A stretch of 64,000 nucleotides of DNA. Source: Onchidella celtica. Its lineage: Eukaryota > Mollusca > Gastropoda > Systellommatophora > Onchidiidae. Within the stretch, counting starts at the first letter, position 1. The number at the start of each line of letters is the position of its first letter. The position numbers and the translations under genes are program-made. A model generated the notes under the pieces. That model was given only the letters and a program-made list of their open reading frames with translations. It was not told where the DNA came from and did not search any database. Location: contig OZ007575.1 of assembly GCA_963931925.1 (NCBI GenBank), forward strand, positions 44,897,152 to 44,961,151, in the 5' to 3' direction. Shown in pieces: positions 52,632 through 64,000 of the stretch.

Positions 52632-55600
52632 TTAGATAGGTGGTAACCTTCTCTGCAAGACAACTTTGAAATCCTTCAGACGATGGATGATGCGCATGTG
52701 TGTCTCCATGGTTGATCCTTTCTTGTCTCCGACTGGTTGAAGGGTAAAGTGACGTAGGATAGCTACTGTGTACAGGAACAGCTGCATTTCAGACATTTGA
52801 TCACCAACACAGCGTCGAGCTCCTGTCATGAAGAAATCATAAATAGTGGTCAAAATATTGTCAGCCTCTCAGTTTATCAACAATGTCAAAGCACGTTTCA
52901 GTCTCTGATATGAATAATATAGACAATGCCTTTGGCTTGATCTGAGACACTGATATATGTAATTACTGAAGAGTAGAAGAGATAAACAGTCCTAATCACA
53001 AAACATTGATTTTCACCTTTATACCCCCCCCCCCCCCAAAAAATCACCACCATGTGCATGTACAAGATTGGTTTTCAGCCTTGCCTCTATAACACTAAAG
53101 TTTGAAAAGAGAGTTGGAGGCACAAAACAATAGAAATCACCCTCTTAAGTCTTAGTTGCAAGAGGGAAGTTGTGAACATTTAATTAAACTTCAAAAAATC
53201 TATTTTTGTGACTATATTTGTTCAACTGTGAATGATGTCTCAAGAATGAAGCATGGGAGTGTCGCATGGCCATGTTAATTATTTCCCTTACAGGGAGTTA
53301 ATTAAACACCATTGGATTAGATTGCGATCCCCATGAAATTAAACAGATCACATACTTTCTTTAAAATCTGGTTAAGGAGAAGGCTCACATTTAATTTTAA
53401 TTTGTATACTCATAGTAATACAACCTCCTAATTTCAAATAAAAATAAAATGAACAAAATTGCTTTCTTTCTTATAAATCATTTCATTGCTTCACAAAATG
53501 GCCAGTGTTTGTTTAGCATGGTTTGCCGTAATTATTACATGTAATATGTACATATATTTCACGTCTTTCTAACACCAGAAATCTGTCAGACTAAAAATAT
53601 ATAAACATGTGCCAATTCCAGAAGAAGCAATAATGGGCCATGCATGAGTTGCATCTCAGATTATTACATGTATTCCTATAAATACACTGTAATATAAACC
53701 ACTCACCAATTCCATAGGGCTTGAAACTTTTGGGGGGGATGCAACTTCCATTTCCACTAAGATGACGTTGGGGTCGGTACTCTTCTGGGTCAAGGTAATA
53801 TTTGGGGTCATAATGAAGACTGTAAATGCTACCCATGACAAATGTACCTTTAGGAATGCTGAAGTCTTCAATCTGTGAATAGAACAATGATGTCTGTTAG
53901 AGTGACAAAACAAACAAAATAGTACAGTGGTTAAATGCCTGAAAAACCAAACGTTACTTTGGGAACTTCACTAACAAATCACACTTGGTCATGCTGTCCC
54001 TAGTCATCATAAGTATAATTAAGTCTGAATTTTTCAGTATTTTCCAATACATGTGGTGAAAGTGGTCTCAACTTAAGCTTACCTCTGCATTTTGTTTGGC
54101 AATGTGAGGTAAAGAGGATGGCGTCACAGCTCCGAGCCTGAGTCCCTCCACGATACAAGCATGAACATAGGGCATTTGGTCCCTCATCAGCCAAGTCATC
54201 TTCCCATTATTTGCTGCCATGACTCGATCTATTTCCTGCTGGGCATACTCTTGCATTGTGGGATTTTTGCTCAGAAACATCAGAATGAACTCAAGGGCAG
54301 ACAGTGTACTGGTCACACCTCCGAAAAACATGTCAATCAGAGACTGGAGGAGCTCTTCATCTGCAAAAGATTTAGGAGAAAGATAAATTAAAGAATGAAG
54401 GAAAGAATGGTGAAAATTGGCTTATTTTGTCATTCCATGGACAGCAGTTTTTGACAATGATGCACTGCCAATAAATTGGCCCATTGAGAATATCAGTACA
54501 TACATACATGTAGATTATAGGACATAAATGCCTCCAACTAGTGAAAACTAACTTTCATTACAATTTGATTTCATATTAAAAGTTTCTCTCATTTTGTAAA
54601 ACAGATAGATGCTTTGTTATTATATCACATATTATTATAGTAACAACTCAAGTACATTTCCTTGTAACAGGTCAAAAGATTATCAAGAAGAAAATTTCTG
54701 TCCCGTACGCTGTTTTTGGCCCTATTTAGATGTCGTATTTCTGCTTCTTACCTTTCAGTGTCAAGAAATACATGCAGTTGAAATAGCCATGACAGAATGT
54801 TGCAATTGCCTAGAGTGATCGTTCTGCATTGTAATTGTATAGATCATTAAATCCTTTGTTAGTTATAAGATGTGAAAAATTAAACTTACCATTATCTTCA
54901 TTGACAAATGCAAACTCTGGCTGTCTGAGAATCCTTTGAAGAATGGAGTCATGGTGTTCATTGACTGACATCTGCGTAGTGAAGGTCCACTGAAACTCTG
55001 TCAAAGGTGTATGTGGACATTTTGCCTCGGGAGGTTCAGCCTCTTCAAAATGTACCTCATCATGTGTGGTCTCTCCAAACCCAAGCCCAGCCAAATTAGT
55101 TGCCCAACGCATAGAGGTTTCAATCAGAGAATCATCCTTTGGTGGAGACAAAAGAGATGCTGTTGACGGGAATTTCTTGGAAGATTCCAGGTTTTGCTCT
55201 TCGTCTGTCTGTGAGGCCGCCGCGGCCAGGTCAAGGTTCTCGTTTGGAAGAATCAGCCGTGGACACTGGCCGTCTGTAGTGTTTGGATGTGTGTGAGCTG
55301 GAGCTGGAGATAAAGTACCACTACGGGCTTGACGAATCCACTGACGAATAAGCCTTTGCAAGTGCCGAGATGTGCCATGGACATCTACTATGTCTTTGAA
55401 GAAGACTTTAGATAAAGGCTCTCGCAGTCTGCAAAACAAAACAAACAAAAACGTAAGGAACTATTGTTGAATAAAACTGTGAAATACCAGATCATTTAAT
55501 ACTTTAACTTATTCTGCATTTTTTGTGTGTATGTGTGTGCAGAGGTTTGATTATGTTGGCAAATTAAATAAACATGTATATTCCTAAGAATCACCAGCTG

Positions 55601-57121
55601 TTGGCCATTAAATACCACTGACCATGTATACATGTTTCTGTTCCAAAATAAATAAAACCATCCTGAGTGATTTTGGCTGAAGGCCTGAAAATACAGTGCA
55701 CATCTCACATCACGAAAACGTTAACAACTTGCATAAAAAGCTTACAGACTAAAAAACACTGTGAAAATAGTCATTATCAAGTTGGTTCCTGATATATCTT
55801 CATAACTTACTTTGGATGTTTCATAGAAATCTGTGTCAGAATGGAAGATAAATCAGTTCCTTCCAGATTTCTTCCAATCTTCTCTAACATTTTTCTGTCT
55901 GCCGAGTCACTTGGTAAGGAACCGCCCAATAGGAGTCCTGCTATGGCGTTTGCACATGCCTTGATCATGATATCGCCAATTTTTATTGGTCGTCCACTCT
56001 GGAGCTGTAAGATTGGTACAGTTAAACTGAGTTCTGATTGGATGGCGCCTTCCATGTGTTCCGAGAATGTCTTAGTGTGCAGAGCTTTCATGAAAGCTCG
56101 TTTGTTCTTCTTCCAGCTTTCCCCATTGCCAAAAAGAAGTCCTGGGGTGACAAAATTTTTAAAAAAAAAGGTCAAGGAATATCGATAAAAACGAATTGAT
56201 GACTGAATTACAGCAAATGTTTTTAGTGCATAAAATAAAATCTCTGCTGATTTCAGGATCTACACAGCGGTGTTCCAGCTGTCGGTACATAAAATAATTA
56301 ATCCAAAACCCTTTGAATACAATACACGTAGGCTAGTATACGTTGTATTAACAATCAAATAGGATTATGTAATATTGAGTTTATGAAACTCATCTCAAAC
56401 TCCTCTTATCTAGCATTAGTGGATTGTGTATGTGTGTCTTTCTCAATCAACAGAGTGAGTACCACAATAACCGCTCGCTCTCAATGATGCCAAAATTGAC
56501 AGGATAGCACAATTTTGCTCCTTCTCGCTGAGTTGTTAATGTGAGGCAAATGTCAGACATGATGAGAGGGTAGAGGCACCAGACAGAATATGCGTGGGTG
56601 TGCTATATATGATTACTCGGATATGGTCAAAACGATAGACATGCTGTATGCGTTTGGGGGGGGGGGGTAACTGAAAACATGAATGGGGAAATGTAATGAT
56701 AAATAAATAAGCAAACAAAAATAAATACATAAATTGGTGGTACTGCCTGAAAACAAAGAAACTGCTGTAGACTATCTTTCTAGTTAATATACAGTAGTAA
56801 TATCGTAATACATGTACAGAATTAGTCAAATACAGTACCTTCACCAATTGCGGCAGGGCCCACTGGTCTGTCCAGAAACTGCTCCCCATTCCGTCCTTCC
56901 ATATATTTCTCCACCAGTTCCAAACTGTTCAGATATACCAAGTTTTTGCTTCCCATCTTCACATGATAAATGGGCCCATACTGTCTGGTCCAACCCAAGT
57001 TTGTTTTTGGACCCTTCCACTCAAATAGAGACCCTACACAGGGCAGTCCACTTGGGCCCGGAGGCAGGGAGGATAGACCTTTTGAATCGCTACTGTATCC
57101 GCTCTCGGAAGATTGCTCCAT
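52632..57121 (-). CDS. Cytochrome P450, CYP2-clan-like, six coding exons
   Basis: Coding exons in order: 57121-56839, 56141-55811, 55428-54890, 54360-54083, 53872-53707 and 52822-52632. They have GT-AG introns and consistent phases and give 595 residues. Landmarks: hinge LPPGPSG (19-25), C-helix WKKNKR (104-109), I-helix FFGGVTST (396-403), K-helix EGLR (456-459), PEEYRPQR (506-513) and heme loop FKPYGIGARRCVG with Cys537 as the iron ligand. Family role: heme monooxygenase using NADPH-P450 reductase, normally in the ER. Oddities: the I-helix lacks the usual acid-threonine pair; Lys replaces the C-helix Arg of WxxxR; about 117 residues (242-358), rich in Pro, Ser and acidic residues, are inserted before the I-helix; and there is no hydrophobic N-terminal anchor. 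Usual length is near 500. The substrate cannot be inferred. Confidence 0.9.
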
Positions 57122-59739
57122 ACTGTGTTTCTGTCAAGTATAAAATGTCGCAAAAATGTTCATAAATACACGGGCCTATGTTTTGTAACGTATAATAATT
57201 AGCCCGTCATTTAACGCCAGAGACAATCTGTAGTTTTGCAATTCCTTCCCGCCTGGGAAAACAATTGACAGTGCTGTGATAAAGAGATGGGGAAAAACCA
57301 ATGACAAAAAAACAAAAAAACACACACAAATATATTTATGCGAAAAAAGAAAAGAACGGATTGGCGAACGATAGTGAATGGGCGTCTCCTGGCTATGATT
57401 CTTCACTTCACCATCCCCGTGAAATTTCCACCGGGAAAATTTTGGAATTTCCTTTGGCTAACAGTCGAAACTGAGTCATCTCTCTCATCACTGCTAACTA
57501 TTGGGTGTGTCGGTTCCATCAAACGTAGGGGCCTACAATAATCATAACAATCATGATCTCAATTGCAAATTTCTGTTGCTGCCGCGGAACGTTCTTTTCT
57601 GGAGTGCTAGACTTATTCTTACTGCGGGTTCGGCGTAATCCTTAGTCTAGTGACGTTGATGGTACACAGAAGTATTGCTAAAATTTATTGGTATGTGGGA
57701 TGTCTGGTGGAAACTTGAATAACGTGTACATGACGTGTTATACGGTAAATTCAAAATATCATAATGGGACCTTTGCTATGGCTGGGCTCCCGGTCATGGA
57801 CTCATACATTCAATAGATTCACTATCCTCTTCAACAGAATAGGGCTTCCACACCTCCTGCCCCAAAGTCCAGCTGGGAGCCATTACCATATCGGGCCCCT
57901 GGAACCCCAATATCATATCATAAATTTGGTCCTGAATATTTAGAAAGCATGTCCAGTGCAATGAGCTGCTTCAAGCTACGGCTTGGTGAAACAGTGGGTT
58001 AGGGGTCGAATCTATCACACTCTAGAACAGGTTCTTAAACATTCAGATAGTTGCGAACATGTATCATTACTTAAAACGCGAACTTTTTCAGCGCATCAGA
58101 CTCTTCCTCTAGCTCCGCAAAAGTCTGTAAAGCCCACAATATACAAATATCATTGGAATTATGCGAATGATACCCTAATACTCCGAAAGTCAAACGGTTT
58201 GAAACTCAGCATATACACACTTGAACCTCTGCCAACTGGTCCTCTTGAAGAAATGTTTTCGGGATCTTATAAGTATGATATATATATATATACTGTGCAG
58301 TGGTTTTGAGCTCGACACATGTGGCCCTAGCGTATCGTACGTATGCGTTCGTTAATAAATAGAATAGAAGTATCACTCAGAGATATCTTCACATGTGACG
58401 TGTCCCAAAAAATTGTGCTTTATTCGAAACACCGAACGCTAGGGCATAGATCTTTTCCTATTGAATATCTGAACACCCGCTGTTCTGCTGTAATTTGCGC
58501 TGAATACTCACACAGCACGGAGATATACAAAAGAAGTCCATAGTTTGGGTTGAAATAAAGTGAGTGCTCGCTGTGTACAGCGACAGGAGTGCACGGCAGG
58601 CCTTGTGCCAGAACTACTGGGCTGTGAGTACAGCCACGTGTGGTTTTACAAAATGGAAGAACAAGAAGGAGATGGGGGTCAGGCCGGGTGGTGAATGTAT
58701 CATTACTCTAAATAAACATGCTATCGTTCTCGACCCCTCTGTGATTTACCGACAGGAGGCGCGAGAGAACATTCGGCGGAGGGGAGCCAGTGAAGAAAAG
58801 GAGGAGGGTGGAAACTACCAAAGAGAACTGCATAAGGTGAATGGACGACAAAAAGAGGAAAAATACAAAGGAGCCGACAGGATTCGGAGTAGGGGTGAGT
58901 CTTAAAGTGGCACCAAGAGGTGAGAAAACATGAGTGGGGGCAGGGGAAAATGAAAACAGGAGAAGAAAAATATTTTTTTTTAAAAGGATCCTTCGTCGCT
59001 TCAGTGGGTTGGAAATTACAGATCCACATAGCGTAAACATATAATCATTTCAGTATGACGAGAGTGGCGTCCACTTGTCTCTCGTAGATAATGAAACTGT
59101 TATGTTTTCATTTGGAGGGGGGAAGGAATTTGCAACAGGTTACTTCGATTTGCCGTTTTCATTGAAAGCAGCTGTCAAATTAATTACACTCTGATACTTT
59201 TTACCTCTTTCGCCACATAGCCAATTAGCTTCGGTCTTCTATATTACGTGATTGTCAGCAACGTGCGTCCAACCAAAGTCATGAATGCTCGTCGATTCTA
59301 CACTCCCATTCACTTCTTATTATGTTGCTTTCATCTCTGGAAACTACACTGCGCAAATTTTAAGCGGTTATTTAAGTATGTAAATGTTAGAACTTTTTCC
59401 AATTCAATCCCCCCCCCCCCTTCGCTGTTTATCCCACAAATATTCTCAAACACACAGTCATTCATTTTTGATTTGGCTGAACATTCAAGTTCCTTATAGT
59501 TTCCTTTTTACTAAGTTTTGTAACCGGCATTGCTCGGGAAAAACTTATATTGATTTTACAACTTTACTTCAGATATTTCAAGCCGGCGGGTGTCTACGGG
59601 TACGTAAGGTATTTTTTTTAACTGCGGTAAAACGCGTAAAACGCTCACACATTTATCCCCGCCACTGGAGTCTGTGCATTTCTGTAATTCTAAGACATGA
59701 TGTGCGCACTGGGCAGTTTGTTTAGTGAAATCGTCATAA
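57122..59739. other. P450 upstream region and intergenic sequence
   Basis: No further gene was recognised. On the minus strand CTTGACAG ends 9 bp before the P450 ATG and could be a splice acceptor for an upstream exon, which I could not identify. Confidence 0.35.
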
Positions 59740-59905
59740 TAATAATAATAATGAAGATCATTTATATAGCGCCTAATCCAAACGAGTTTGCTCTAGGCGC
59801 TTTACAGAAAGTCTTGTTCTCTCGATTTGCATCTCTCTCACTCTCTCTTTCTTTCGCTCACTCTCTTTCTCTCACTCTCTCGATCTCTCTCTATCTCAGA
59901 GCAAA
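59740..59905 (+). repeat. Dispersed repeat end (copy 2) with CT tract
   Basis: An ATA/ATT-repeat, then ATTTATATAGCGCCTAATCC, GCTTTACAGAAAGTCTTGTT and a CT-rich tract mirror the inverted copy at 18911-19077. The class is unknown, probably the 3' end of a retroposon. Confidence 0.6.
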
Positions 59906-62075
59906 TTGTAACGCAGCCTGTTAGGCGCAGTTCACAACTCACAACAGTTCACAACTGACAACGTGTATTCTAAAGTATTATAATATTATTTGAATATATA
60001 TTATATAATATTTATTCAATAATGAATTATAAATTTTCGTTGGTGATATGGGGGGTGATAGGGATAGATTTTAATCTGTTAATTTTAATTTCAATATAAA
60101 GAGAGGAAAAAACAAGCTTTAACTATATTCCATGTCATACGCAGCAAAAACATACAGAGTTGAAAGTATGAGTGTAAAAAACAAATTAATAGTGTGGAAT
60201 GGGCAGGGCTTAATATTGAAAACTGTTGTCACTAGGCAAAATACAAAATAACGCATGACCACAATTTTATGCGTCCATCGCATACTAGATCATTTTTGGG
60301 GGAATTTACGTGAAAATCGCATGTTTTTAGAATTTGTGCTTGATCTCAGAATTCTCAGACGTACGTTTTACAACTCGCTTTTGCAATATGAGATAATTTG
60401 AACTTTTACGTTTTCAAGTGATGACCTACATGTCAAGAAGTGGCCCATTCATAATAATTATTTTCCCGGTTCATTCAAAACCATCATCCGGGTCTCACAG
60501 TAATGGCCTGGGATTTTCTTTAGTGAGGCTTTCTGGTAAAATCTCGTCTACGTCAGTACATGTATTAACACTTCAAGAAACTCTCTGTATCTAAAGTGTA
60601 AGATACGCTATAGTCGACGGGCTGAGAATTTGCATTTGTGATGTGTCAGTTCAGCTTGTCGCCATCACGGAAACTAACACTCAGCACAAGTAGTGTAGGT
60701 GGTTTTTTCCTCAAACGATGTGCCACTCGTGATAATGATCTTTGAACCGGGAGGGACAGAAAGTACGTCATAGCGCTATATGTCCAATATCTCTTTTCTG
60801 TATTTCTCTCTTCAGGTATCAAGGTTATTGCGTGGGATGGTCATTATTGGAAGTTCCTGGTTAACTTTTTCACTGTCTTTGAGTCTATTTTATTGTCTTT
60901 TTACAAGGCTTATTGAGAAAATCAGGCAGCTTTTTGTACCTGGAAAAACATAATATGTATACAAAACGGGCTAAGTCACGATTATGGATTATTGGCCCCA
61001 AGCCCAAGCAAATATTCCATTCTACAATCTACTTCAGTATCTGTGGCAGAAATGGGCTCAGTCTGCTAAAATTGTCATCTAAAAATTACATAGTCTAAGA
61101 AAGAAAGATCTCAATCAGGGTTAAAAACTCAGTTTTCTCTGAATATGAAATCTGTGACAGGGCCGGTTTTTCCCGTGCACACTGCAATTACATGTACATG
61201 TGTGTGTGGTTATTGTTGTACACATCGCGACCTTAGTTCTTCTTCTTGTTTGTTCCATCTCCATTTTCCGAAAAGCTGGAGATCTATTCGTGTGTAGAAG
61301 ACATATAAGAAATGCAGAGTTTGAAACTTGTTTAAAATGTGTAGTGGCACTTATCAGGCTGCTCCACAGTTTCGATTTATTCTAACTCCTTATCATAATA
61401 CCCAAGCAGCAAACGTTTAACGTCAGATTTTCTCAGTTGTGCAAAAAGTGGATTTGGAGCAAACAAGAACCAAAGTCGCAAAATGCATTTAAAAAATCCC
61501 AGTAGGCCTATTTACTATAACTTCGTTGGGGAATACATAGATTTGGCAACACAGCGTTTTGTAAAGAGCTTCGTTCCTTCTATTGCCATCGTACATTTCT
61601 GGGGCATAGTTTTTAAATTCCCAACATTAGAAGGGATTTACTACCCTTATTCTCCTCTCCTGCCACGAGATCGTGATTGTCACCAAGCCACAAACATGTT
61701 CACACTTTCACAATAGTGATATCTCCAAGTAAGCCATTATTTACACGTCTTCAAGTTAACAATACACTCGTAACAATTTCTAGGCCTAGTACGTATGAAA
61801 TGCCAGGGGCGGGCTTGAAGAGAGGCCGCGCACTCACATCGTGAGACCTTCTGAACTCACACGATGGTGCTTTGTTCTATAATGTTGTTTTTGTCACTAC
61901 AAATGAAGAAATATTACCCATCATTGCTTGATGGAAATTCCCCTAAGTGTTTTTGTGTCGTCTAGGGAAGTTCGGGTAAAAGTGTCGGAGGATAGGGACA
62001 AATGTCAATCGTAAATTCATGTATCTTTGTAAAAACACGCAGGCAAGCAGAAAGAGATACAGGCAGAGAAAAGAC
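59906..62075. other. Intergenic sequence without recognised features
   Basis: An AT-rich near-palindromic patch lies near 59980-60020. No gene was recognised. Confidence 0.4.
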
Positions 62076-62144
62076 AGACAGATAGATAGACAGACAGACA
62101 GACAGATAGATAGATAATTAGACAGACAGACAGTTTAAACAGAC

Positions 62145-62239
<95 letters not shown>

Positions 62240-62240
62240 T
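62076..62240. repeat. (GACA/GATA)n microsatellite
   Basis: GACAGATA mixtures are followed by an uninterrupted run of about 22 GATA units (62147-62238). Confidence 0.97.
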
Positions 62241-62610
62241 ACCGTGTAACGACGATCGCGATTACACCCTCGTCTTTGATAATGATCCTCAGCAGAGCAA
62301 TAATTATAACGAGACGTCTTTACTTTGCGGTAGCGAAAATCCCATTCCACGCATCAATGGTCCTATCCCTGTAACATTTAGCAAACAATGGTTCTAGAAT
62401 TTATGGCATGCATATAATTCTAGACCTGTGGGGGATACTGAAGGGTCCCCTTCAAGTTTGTTGCACCTTTATGTGTGAAGGGATCAAACTCTGATCATGC
62501 TGGGTTCTGAGTGCTCGCGGGGAAATTCCTGGAGAATCTAGCATCATCTTGCTTACTCATGCTACTGCTACCACTTCCCAATTTTGTCTTGATTTTTATT
62601 CTATTCATTC
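62241..62610. other. No recognised feature
   Basis: Unique-looking sequence between two microsatellites; nothing recognised. Confidence 0.35.
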
Positions 62611-62614
62611 ACCA

Positions 62615-62902
62615 ATTCGTCATCCATCCATCCATCCATCCATCCATCCATCCATCGATCCATCCATCAATCCATCCATCCATCCATCCACCCATCCATC
62701 AATCCATACATTCATCCATCCATCCATCCATCCATCGATCCATTCATCCATCCATCCACCCATCCATCCATCCATCCATCCACCTATCCATCCATCCATC
62801 CACCCATCCACCTATCCATCCACCCATCCATCCACCCATCCACCCACCCACTCGTCCGTCCGTCTGTCTGTCTGTCTGTCCGTCTGTCTGTCTGTCTGTC
62901 TA
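62615..62902. repeat. (CATC)n and (GTCT)n microsatellites
   Basis: CATCCATC with CCAC and CGAT variants covers about 240 bp, followed by CGTC/TGTC units. Long frames reading IHPS or DGWM repeats are artefacts. Confidence 0.97.
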
Positions 62903-64000
62903 ATCGTATAATTGTAGCCCTCAGCCCGGCTCTGAATATCGAGGCACCCTGGCCGCCAACCAAGTCTATCTTCCTTGCCAAGAAAAGCGTTCGCAGTACG
63001 TTGTGCATGGCACATACAGGATTAGTAACAACGCTGCCGCCCGTGCAGATGCGGGGCTCTCTTGTAGAAGAGGGACAGCAGAGAATACATCTGACGTGAT
63101 ACTGCGTGTCGTAAGAGGCGACTAAAGGTGCAAAGGTCCTGGTCTCCCGAGAAGAGCCAGTTGGCGGTGGGCCAACTACCCACCCTGTAAAAATAAACCA
63201 GTTACAGAAACACAAGCAAATACTTCAAATCAGTCTTTTATCTTGGGAGAAGGGGGAGCATCTGCACCTGTAGATTCAATGAAGGACAATGGACAAAGCC
63301 GAAAGGACGTCACTGGCCCGACTGCTCCTTCATCAAGCAAGTCACTCCGGATTGCGTCGTGGAATGTCCGCTCCATGTATGAAGCAGGAAAGAGTGCCCA
63401 GGTTACAATGGAGATGAGGCGATACAGACTGCACATACTTGGAGTTAGCGAGACCCGCTGGATACAGTCCGGACTGAAACAACTTAATACTGGGGAAAAG
63501 ATTTTGTATTCTGGAAGGGAGGACAAAAAGCATACAGAAGGAGTAGCGATCATCTTGAGCAAGCACGCCCAGAGGTCACTGAGGGGATGGGAACCCTATG
63601 GAAGGAGAATTATATTGGCATCATTTACTACTAAGAACAAGAACATCAACATGAACATTGTGCAGATATACGCCCCAACAAATGAAGCAACCGATGAGGA
63701 CAAGGACGACTTCTACAACCAGCTTCAGGAAATAGTTGACACATTGCCAAGAAAAGATGTGAACATTATAATGGGAGACGCCAATGCCAAGATAGGACAG
63801 GACAATACAGGGTATGAGGACATTATGGGGTGCAATGGTTTAGGACAAATGAATGAGAATGGAGAGCGGTTTGCAAGTTTCTGCGCATTTAACAGCTATG
63901 TGATTGGAGGTTCAGTATTCCCACACAAGAGGATCCATAAGGCCACTTGGATTTCACCGGATGGAGTAACTGAAAATCAGATTGACCACTTTTGCATCAC
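62903..64000 (+). mobile_element. RTE-like LINE, 5' part, truncated by the window edge
   Basis: The region leading into and including the endonuclease frame below. The boundary with the microsatellite is approximate. The 5' sequence before 63126 is probably the element's untranslated region. Confidence 0.7.
63126..64000 (+). CDS. LINE endonuclease domain, open to the window edge
   Basis: An uninterrupted frame runs from after the TAA at 63123 to the edge; the first in-frame ATG is at 63279. It encodes [95 protein letters not shown] and ENQIDHFCI, an apurinic-type endonuclease found in RTE-like LINEs. The reverse transcriptase should follow outside the window. It differs clearly from the endonucleases of the two LINEs in ATG101, so it is a third family. 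Confidence 0.88.

Noticed and set aside
57176-57406. Upstream hydrophobic frame on the P450 strand as a membrane-anchor exon
   Set aside because: Its hydrophobic stretch comes from T-rich and GT-repeat sequence, and I found no phase-0 GT donor to join it to the acceptor before the P450 ATG.
57983-58905. Plus-strand frames of about 110 codons upstream of the P450
   Set aside because: They have unbiased composition, no recognisable domain, and no supporting splice or repeat evidence.
62511-62911. Regularly spaced short repeats resembling an array, with IHPS-repeat frames
   Set aside because: This is a CATC microsatellite with single-base variants; there are no unique spacers, so it is neither a CRISPR array nor a coding repeat.

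Overview
This window is a piece of animal nuclear genome: AT-rich, with widely spaced GT-AG exons, long introns, much simple-sequence DNA and many transposable elements. There is no operon structure, no rRNA and no credible stand-alone tRNA gene. An invertebrate is likely. A roughly tenfold excess of the palindrome TAGGCCTA and the mix of RTE-like LINEs, tRNA-headed SINEs, Helitron-like and piggyBac-like elements make me lean towards an echinoderm or hemichordate; a mollusc is not excluded. This placement is inference.

Three host genes can be read exon by exon. (1) Plus strand, 1322-16860: the last three coding exons of a GT10 alpha-1,3-fucosyltransferase whose 5' part lies outside the window. 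(2) Plus strand, 31701-47057: a complete ATG101 gene with seven coding exons and 218 codons, the HORMA-domain subunit of the ULK autophagy-initiation complex. (3) Minus strand, 57121-52632: a cytochrome P450 (CYP2-clan-like) with six coding exons and 595 codons. It carries an unusual I-helix, a roughly 117-residue insertion before the I-helix, and no visible N-terminal membrane anchor. ATG101 and the P450 converge tail to tail. I see no functional link among the three genes.

Layout. 1-16860: fucosyltransferase introns and exons, with a foldback element, two Helitron-like elements, an RNase H remnant, a LINE 3' fragment, a hAT end, two copies of one SINE, tandem repeats, and a 74-bp-arm near-perfect hairpin 110 bp upstream of the last exon. 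16861-31552: intergenic, with several MITE-like elements and a 1.4-kb LTR-like block. 31553-47057: ATG101, about two thirds of whose length is transposon. Intron 1 holds a nested stack (RTE-like LINE in a piggyBac-like element, itself apparently inside an older TIR element). Intron 2 is mostly a second copy of that piggyBac-like element. Intron 5 holds a full-length LINE with an intact 1038-codon ORF2 and a perfect 11-bp target-site duplication. 47058-52631: intergenic with a 90-bp tandem repeat. 52632-57121: P450. 57122-64000: mostly intergenic, with long GATA and CATC microsatellites, then the endonuclease domain of a further LINE running off the right edge.

I found no clearly new multi-gene system. 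The most unusual items are the long hairpin, the nested insertions with an internal empty-site control, the ATGA-coupled ORFs of the young LINE, and the sequence oddities of the P450.
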